Of a stretch of DNA of 36,374 nucleotides, positions 35,626 to 36,374 are shown piece after piece. The stretch is from positions 1 to 36,374 of the forward strand of contig NZ_JANUXN010000028.1 in assembly GCF_025699485.1 (NCBI RefSeq), read 5' to 3'. Both the position numbers and the translations under genes were made by a program. Origin of the DNA: Thauera carbonicopians (GTDB lineage: Bacteria > Pseudomonadota > Gammaproteobacteria > Burkholderiales > Rhodocyclaceae). The notes beneath the pieces were generated by a model. That model was not told where the DNA came from and made no database searches. It saw nothing but the letters and a program-made list of their open reading frames with translations. Each line of letters begins with the position of its first letter. Within the stretch, counting starts at the first letter, position 1.

Positions 35626-35977
35626 CGGCGCTCCTTGCAAGGCCGTGCATTGTAATGCGGAGCCGCAGGACGATCGATCCGGGCGCAGCCGGCACCCCGC
35701 CCGCAGGCCCGGCAGGAAATGGCGAGACAAACCGATGTTGCGTCGCAACAACATGTGGCTTGCCAAGCATCGGCTCGGTCGCTATTTTTGAATTGTGCAA
35801 AGCAGCAAAATTATTGACGACAGCGGAACCATTTCACGACTCATCCGCCTAATCAACCATAAAATCAACCACAGAGAGCCGCCACAGCCGAGTGCTGCGG
35901 CACAACATAGCTCGACGTACGGTCCACAAGACCGTCAAGAGTTCGACGCCGCGACCCGGCGTACAGGAGAAAACATC
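35626..35977. promoter_or_regulatory. Divergent gap between uvrD and the 110-aa gene
   Basis: This is 352 bp without a gene I can support. It has a perfect 15-bp dyad with 7-bp arms, TGTTGCG/CGCAACA, at 35736-35750, and a tandem repeat AATCAACCA at 35851-35859 and 35863-35871 (12-bp period). TAAAAT (35860-35865), inside the tandem repeat, resembles a -10 box, and TTGACG at 35814-35819 resembles a -35 but is too far away to pair with it. The stretch 35781-35875 is distinctly AT-richer than its surroundings, as expected of a promoter. The gene's own Shine-Dalgarno AGGAGA is at 35966-35971. Confidence 0.4.
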
Positions 35978-36310
35978 ATGAAAACACCCAAACTGCTTCC
36001 GTGGTACGCCCGCAAGGCGGGTGTCTCGACCGAACGTGCCGAAGCCCTGTGGCACAAGGCCGTGCGTGAAGCCACCGCCGAAACCGGCTGGGTCGGCAAT
36101 TCGGAATACTGGGGCGCCTGCATGGACAACTTCCTGGCCTTGCTCGACAAGGAACGCAACACCTTGTGTGCGCCGCAGGTACTGCCTTTCGTCCGCAGCC
36201 ACAACCGCATGTGGCGCCTGCCCTTGCTGGCGATGGAAGACATGTGCGCTGCCTTCCATGCGAACTGGCAGCGCCAGCGCCACGCAGGCTTCCCGCGCCG
36301 GGCAGCCTGA
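35978..36310 (+). CDS. Uncharacterised 110-aa protein
   Basis: I do not recognise this family. The ATG at 35978 follows AGGAGA at ideal spacing and begins MKTPKLLPWYARKAGVSTERAEALW. The upstream in-frame ATG (35795) lies in the AT-rich promoter area. The product is soluble with no signal peptide or membrane segment. It is rich in Trp and Ala, probably mostly helical, and basic at the C-terminus (HANWQRQRHAGFPRRAA). The first 50 residues resemble a short helix-turn-helix-like arrangement (AGVSTERAEALWHKAV), which might bind DNA or another protein, but this is only a shape argument. Strong ribosome-binding site, a structured upstream region and a following hairpin all argue that it is a real, separately transcribed gene. 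Confidence 0.75.
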   Translation: MKTPKLLPWYARKAGVSTERAEALWHKAVREATAETGWVGNSEYWGACMDNFLALLDKERNTLCAPQVLPFVRSHNRMWRLPLLAMEDMCAAFHANWQRQRHAGFPRRAA

Positions 36311-36351
36311 CGGCATTGGCCTGACTCAGCCCGTCCAGCGCATCTAGCTCC

Positions 36352-36374
36352 GTGCGCGGCCCCAGGCCGCGCAC
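36352..36374 (+). terminator. Perfect hairpin after the 110-aa gene
   Basis: A 10-bp perfect GC-rich stem (36352-36361 with 36365-36374) around a CCA loop lies 41 bp past the stop, at the very edge of the window. Any T-run would be beyond the end, so the call as an intrinsic terminator cannot be completed. Confidence 0.6.

Noticed and set aside
35781-35875. AT-rich stretch as a small RNA gene or mobile-element end
   Set aside because: No stem-plus-T-run terminator, no terminal inverted repeats and no target duplication. A promoter region for the 110-aa gene explains it better.

Overview
The window is high-GC DNA with a betaproteobacterial gene complement. The proteins look most like those of the Rhodocyclales (Thauera/Azoarcus/Aromatoleum type). 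This is judged from protein character and local gene sets by eye, not from a database search. I see no rRNA, tRNA, CRISPR array, IS element or phage gene, and most of the sequence is ordinary chromosome with dense protein genes.

Layout. 1-291: gene-free leader with two inverted repeats. 292-1635: thyA-folA operon ending in a clear intrinsic terminator. 1662-4634 (minus): a large PLP-dependent Arg/Lys/Orn decarboxylase and dcd. 4748-9198: tauABC importer (minus) and a divergent MocR-type regulator, tauR. 9287-10378 (minus): apbC/mrp Fe-S carrier. 10586-13437: OmpA-like lipoprotein and metG. 13568-15551: SulP anion transporter with an overlapping acylphosphatase. 15644-21956: a seven-gene envelope-modification module (gtrA, GtrB-type GT2, ArnT/GT39, colR-like regulator, methyltransferase, InaA-type kinase, colS-like sensor). 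21984-30181 (minus): dnaE, quinone oxidoreductase, outer-membrane phospholipase A and maeB. 30488-31267: orphan ParA. 31328-33422: LysR regulator divergent from a VOC-GST pair. 33430-35625 (minus): uvrD. 35978-36310: an uncharacterised 110-aa protein followed by a strong hairpin.

The most interesting part is 15.6-22.0 kb. A ColR/ColS-type two-component system encloses a methyltransferase gene and a lipopolysaccharide-kinase-family gene, and it is preceded by a complete three-gene flippase/carrier-glycosyltransferase/GT39 cassette. Two non-coding gaps in this module, in front of gtrA and in front of the methyltransferase gene, each carry pentamers of TTCAC type repeated every 11 bp. One of them fits the published Pseudomonas ColR-box consensus as I remember it. 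I infer a self-contained, probably autoregulated, metal- or peptide-responsive LPS-remodelling operon.

Other connections: thyA, folA and dcd all serve dTMP synthesis but lie in separate transcription units. tauABC-tauR is an importer-plus-regulator set with no degradative enzyme nearby, and it sits between apbC and dcd, genes that otherwise read in the same direction.
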